In this document: in pieces, positions 24,442 to 26,670 of the stretch
Layout: every line of letters begins with the position of its first letter
Numbering within the stretch: position 1 is the stretch's first letter
Source of the DNA: JAXJQF01 sp036311285
GTDB lineage: Bacteria; Pseudomonadota; Gammaproteobacteria; Enterobacterales; Succinivibrionaceae
Assembly (NCBI GenBank): GCA_036311285.1
Contig: JAXJQF010000013.1
Location: forward strand, 1-26,670
Direction: 5' to 3'
Length of the DNA stretch: 26,670 nt
Program-made: the position numbers and the translations under genes
Notes under the pieces: model-generated
What the model saw: the letters and a program-made list of their open reading frames with translations, nothing else
The model's database searches: none
What the model was told of the DNA's origin: nothing

Positions 24442-24906
24442 ATGAAAGCAATATATCCTGGTACATTTGATCCTTTTACAAAAGGACATCTTAATATTAT
24501 TGAAAGAGCAAGCAAAATTTTTTCAAGAATTACTATTGCCGTTGCGATTAGTACAAGTAAGAAGACAATGTTTACTTTAGAACAAAGAATTGATTACACT
24601 GAGAAATGTATAAAACACCTACCTAATGTAGACGTTAAACCTTTTTTAGGTATGTTTATAGACTTTGCTAAGCAAGAACAATGCTATGTTGTAATTCGTG
24701 GTATAAGAAACTCTAAGGATACAGAATATGAAATAGCTTTACAGGCTATACAAAAATCATTATACCCACAAATTGAGTTCTTTATGCTTCCAACCATCCC
24801 CGAATACTCATTTATTTCATCAACCTTTGTAAGAGATATAATTATTAACAATGGTGACTACAATAAATTTGTTCCATTCTCTTTAGAAAACTACATAAAG
24901 AACTAA
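24442..24906 (+). CDS. coaD: Phosphopantetheine adenylyltransferase
   Basis: Penultimate step of coenzyme A synthesis. From the ATG at 24442 it is 154 residues, beginning MKAIYPGTFDPFTKGH, with the nucleotidyltransferase signature TFDPFTKGH and the C-terminal EYSFISSTFVRDI. An earlier in-frame ATG at 24427, overlapping the preceding stop, would add five residues. I prefer 24442 because AGGT lies seven bases before it and the family usually starts there. The position after a lipopolysaccharide glycosyltransferase is the same as in E. coli (waaA-coaD), next to mutM and the rpmBG genes. Confidence 0.96.
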   Translation: MKAIYPGTFDPFTKGHLNIIERASKIFSRITIAVAISTSKKTMFTLEQRIDYTEKCIKHLPNVDVKPFLGMFIDFAKQEQCYVVIRGIRNSKDTEYEIALQAIQKSLYPQIEFFMLPTIPEYSFISSTFVRDIIINNGDYNKFVPFSLENYIKN

Positions 24907-24919
24907 TTTTCACAGTAAC

Positions 24920-25747
24920 TTATTTTTGACAATAAGGACAAAAGAAAGTATTTCTTTGATTAATCACTTGGCTCTGTATAATTTCTCCACAAACACAACA
25001 AGGTGTGGCAGCTTTTCCATACACCTTTAATTCCTGAACAAAATACCCTAATTTGCCGTCAACATTGGAGAAATCTTTTATTGTTGTCCCACCCTTTGCT
25101 ATCGCTTCCTCTAGTACTATAACAATATTCTGTGTTAATAATTTACATTCATCAATCGTTAAGTCACAACACTTTCTAAATGGGCTTATTTTACTTAAAA
25201 AAAGAATCTCACTAGCATAAATATTACCAATACCAACGACTATACTATTATTCATTAATGCTGATTTAATATTTGTTTTTTTAGAATGAAGAAGATTAAA
25301 AAGAACTTCTTTTGAAAAATCACAAGATAAAGGCTCTATTCCTAAATTCTTAATCCACTTATTATCATCAATTGAACATTCTGATGGAACCCATTGCAAT
25401 AAACCAAATTTTCTTTGATCATTAAATCGAATTATTGCTCCATTATCTAAGACGATGTCAGCAACATCATGTTTTGTTGGATTTAATGATAAATTATCAG
25501 CTCTAATAACTTTTAAATTACCAGTCATTCCTAGATGTAAAATAATTACACCTTGATTAGTTGTAATTAAAATATACTTAGCTCTTCTTTCAAGTTTTAG
25601 TACTTGTAAATCACGTAAAGTTTTAAATTCAGAAGAAATATTTTCTCTTAATCGATTTTGATAAATTAAAAACGATTTAATAACAGCATTGTTTAAAACT
25701 GTTGATATTCCTCTTTTTGTAACCTCTACCTCTGGTAATTCAGGCAT
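24920..25747 (-). CDS. mutM: Formamidopyrimidine-DNA glycosylase
   Basis: Excises 8-oxoguanine and ring-opened purines from DNA, with an associated lyase activity. It has 275 residues (E. coli 269). The mature N-terminus PELPEVE provides the catalytic Pro2 and Glu3. Lys57 in RRAKYIL is conserved. The helix-two-turn-helix region is around NNSIVVGIGNIYASEILF. The C-terminal zinc finger has Cys250, Cys253, Cys270 and Cys273, with the reading Arg265 in QRNTFFCPYCQ. A strong ribosome site, GAAGGAG (25755-25761), lies in the tail of the rpmG terminator. It belongs to the rpmB-rpmG-mutM cluster also seen in E. coli. Confidence 0.97.
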   Translation of the reverse strand: MPELPEVEVTKRGISTVLNNAVIKSFLIYQNRLRENISSEFKTLRDLQVLKLERRAKYILITTNQGVIILHLGMTGNLKVIRADNLSLNPTKHDVADIVLDNGAIIRFNDQRKFGLLQWVPSECSIDDNKWIKNLGIEPLSCDFSKEVLFNLLHSKKTNIKSALMNNSIVVGIGNIYASEILFLSKISPFRKCCDLTIDECKLLTQNIVIVLEEAIAKGGTTIKDFSNVDGKLGYFVQELKVYGKAATPCCVCGEIIQSQVINQRNTFFCPYCQK

Positions 25748-25770
25748 TACAAACTCCTTCCAAAAACAAA

Positions 25771-25794
25771 AAACCCGAGAAAAATCCCGGGTTT
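25771..25794 (-). terminator. Intrinsic terminator between rpmG and mutM
   Basis: On the minus strand AAACCCG pairs with CGGGTTT around a ten-base loop, followed by TTTGTTTTTG. It lies 16 bases after the rpmG stop and just before the mutM ribosome site, so mutM is probably made by read-through or from a weak promoter inside the cluster. Confidence 0.85.
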
Positions 25795-25810
25795 CCTTAT
25801 AAAGAAAATA

Positions 25811-25981
25811 TTACTTAATTTTACCTTCTTTATAAATAACATGCTTACGAACTACTGGATCAAACTTTTTGATTTCCATCTTTTCTGGCATATTACGCTT
25901 ATTCTTAGTTGTAGTATAGAAATGTCCTGTACCAGCACTTGAGTTTAAGCGAATTTTTTCACGACCACCTTTAGAAGCCAT
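25811..25981 (-). CDS. rpmG: Large-subunit ribosomal protein L33
   Basis: A 56-residue protein, MASKGGREKIRLNSSAGTGH..., ending HVIYKEGKIK. It matches E. coli L33 (55 residues) along its whole length, including GTGHFYTTTKNKRN and KKFDPVVRKHV. It has no cysteines and is therefore the zinc-independent (C-minus) form, unlike the L31 in this window. GGGAG lies about eight bases before the ATG. It is 23 bases downstream of rpmB on the same strand and ends before an intrinsic terminator. Confidence 0.97.
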   Translation of the reverse strand: MASKGGREKIRLNSSAGTGHFYTTTKNKRNMPEKMEIKKFDPVVRKHVIYKEGKIK

Positions 25982-26004
25982 TTTTTATTCTCCCTAAATA
26001 AAAC

Positions 26005-26247
26005 TTACTTAGCAGCTTTAGCTTTCTTAGCTTCGATATCAGCTAATACAGCTTCGATACCAACTTTATCGATAATACGCATAGCTTTTGCAGTTAAACG
26101 TAACTTAACGAATTTATTTTCTGATTCTACCCAAAACTTATGTGTTTGAAGATTTGGTAAAAAACGGCGACGAGTAGCGTTTTTAGCGTGAGAACGATTG
26201 TTTCCAACTGTAGGACGCTTGCCCGTAACTTGGCATACTCTTGACAT
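26005..26247 (-). CDS. rpmB: Large-subunit ribosomal protein L28
   Basis: An 80-residue protein starting MSRVCQVTGKRPTVGNNRSHAKNATRRRFLPNLQTHKFWVES, collinear with E. coli L28 (78 residues). A GTG three codons upstream is in frame, but the ATG at 26247 matches the family and has GGAG at 26257-26260. The C-terminus is Lys/Ala rich (EAKKAKAAK). It is the first gene of the rpmB-rpmG-(mutM) unit, with its own strong promoter and a leader hairpin. Confidence 0.98.
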   Translation of the reverse strand: MSRVCQVTGKRPTVGNNRSHAKNATRRRFLPNLQTHKFWVESENKFVKLRLTAKAMRIIDKVGIEAVLADIEAKKAKAAK

Positions 26248-26280
26248 GTTAGTCACTCCAAATATTTAAAAACTTTAAGA

Positions 26281-26303
26281 ACCTAGAAGACCGTCTTCAA
26301 GGT
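26281..26303. repeat. 23-base near-perfect inverted repeat in the rpmB leader
   Basis: The left arm ACCTAGAAGAC and right arm GTCTTCAAGGT (plus-strand order) surround one central base, with a single A/A mismatch. In the minus-strand mRNA it would form a hairpin of about ten pairs with a three-base loop, between the transcription start (about 26323) and the rpmB ribosome site. It has no T-run. It could be an operator in DNA or a protein-binding hairpin in the leader RNA. Confidence 0.65.
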
Positions 26304-26329
26304 GTGCAACAATTAATTTTATGGTGCGA

Positions 26330-26358
26330 TTTATACTATACAATAACAAAAAATGCAA
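26330..26358 (-). promoter_or_regulatory. Promoter of the rpmB-rpmG unit
   Basis: TTGCAT (26353-26358) and TATAAA (26330-26335) on the minus strand are 17 bp apart, followed by TCGCACC. The design matches the rpmE promoter and resembles growth-rate-controlled promoters with a GC-containing discriminator. The leader to the rpmB start would be about 75 bases. Confidence 0.72.
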
Positions 26359-26553
26359 GCAATTTTTAATTATCTAAAAAATATCTCGCAAACTATTTTC
26401 CGTATTCTATCATATATTTTTATATATTTAACAAATTTTATGAAATATTATTAATTCTTCTTATCTTAAAACGAATAAAGCTTAGATCAAATTGTCGAAA
26501 AAATATAGAAGATAATGCCTACACATATACTCAAGTTTTACACTTTTGAAACA
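26359..26553. other. AT-rich intergenic stretch with no recognised feature
   Basis: Between the rpmB promoter and the terminator near the right edge I see no open reading frame with a ribosome site, no tRNA and no repeat. It may only carry upstream promoter sequence. Confidence 0.5.
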
Positions 26554-26578
26554 AAAACCCTTGTAGTACAAGGGTTTT
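26554..26578 (-). terminator. Intrinsic terminator of the gene entering from the right edge
   Basis: A perfect inverted repeat, AAAACCCTTGTA / TACAAGGGTTTT around a single central base, is followed on the minus strand by TGTTTC after a run of five T. It lies about 43 bases after the stop codon of the partial gene. Confidence 0.85.
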
Positions 26579-26621
26579 AACGTTTTTAAAGTGGTAATAT
26601 TTTTTAGCTTTTAAAAAAAAA

Positions 26622-26670
26622 TTAATTATTTTTTCTTGAACGCTTAATCGCTTGTCGCACAAAACTTGGC
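26622..26670 (-). CDS. 3' end of an unidentified gene (partial)
   Basis: The minus-strand frame entering from the right edge reads PSFVRQAIKRSRKNN and a TAA stop, followed by the terminator. The basic tail and the terminator placement support a real gene end, but fifteen residues are too few to name it. In E. coli the gene upstream of rpmB is radC, whose C-terminus does not look like this. Confidence 0.55.
   Translation of the reverse strand, partial: PSFVRQAIKRSRKNN

Noticed and set aside
1..26670. CRISPR arrays, insertion sequences, prophage genes, toxin-antitoxin pairs or tRNA genes
   Set aside because: None seen on either strand; gene content and order look like vertically inherited core chromosome.

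Overview
This is a very AT-rich bacterial chromosome segment (about 30% GC by eye) packed with housekeeping genes. The proteins are gammaproteobacterial: full-length PlsB, FtsN, HslUV, PriA, L31 with four cysteines, HldD and BtuB. The gene order matches the enteric/Vibrio/Aeromonas type: trmA diverges from btuB-murI next to an rRNA operon, rpmE diverges from priA, ftsN-hslV-hslU are consecutive, and rpmB-rpmG-mutM-coaD cluster. The low GC, the KdkA/OpsX-type lipopolysaccharide core genes and a 415-residue malic enzyme next to rpmE would suit an AT-rich relative of Aeromonadales/Pasteurellales, possibly Succinivibrionaceae. That family-level guess is inference. No insertion sequence, prophage, CRISPR array, tRNA gene or toxin-antitoxin pair was seen.

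Layout. (1) 1-325: promoter and antiterminator leader of an rRNA operon that runs leftward out of the window, followed by a divergent gene for a membrane-anchored RRM protein (326-1006). (2) 1003-5067: murI and btuB on the minus strand under a cobalamin riboswitch, with trmA divergent from an overlapping promoter. (3) 5127-6770: malic enzyme and ribosomal protein L31, each behind its own terminator. (4) 6936-13519: priA, argS, a very short ftsN, hslV, hslU and a zapB-like coiled-coil gene, tightly spaced on the plus strand. (5) 13525-15183: fieF-cysE on the minus strand. (6) 15305-18161: plsB coupled to a periplasmic FliL-family protein. (7) 18164-24427: envelope genes hldD-glpG (minus), waaF-waaA (plus), kdkA (minus) and an OpsX-like heptosyltransferase (plus), running directly into coaD. 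(8) 24920-26247: rpmB-rpmG-mutM on the minus strand with a promoter, a leader hairpin and an intergenic terminator. The last bases hold the 3' end of an unidentified gene and its terminator.

Functionally the window combines cell-envelope construction (D-glutamate for peptidoglycan, phospholipid acylation, lipopolysaccharide inner core, divisome FtsN/ZapB) with translation genes (ArgS, L28, L31, L33, TrmA, rRNA leader), replication restart and repair (PriA, MutM), proteolysis (HslUV, GlpG) and cofactor uptake or synthesis (BtuB, CoaD). I see no clearly novel multi-gene system. The most interesting items are the membrane-tethered RNA-binding protein beside the rRNA operon, the compressed FtsN, the structured r-protein mRNA leaders, and the nearly zero spacing at most convergent gene ends.
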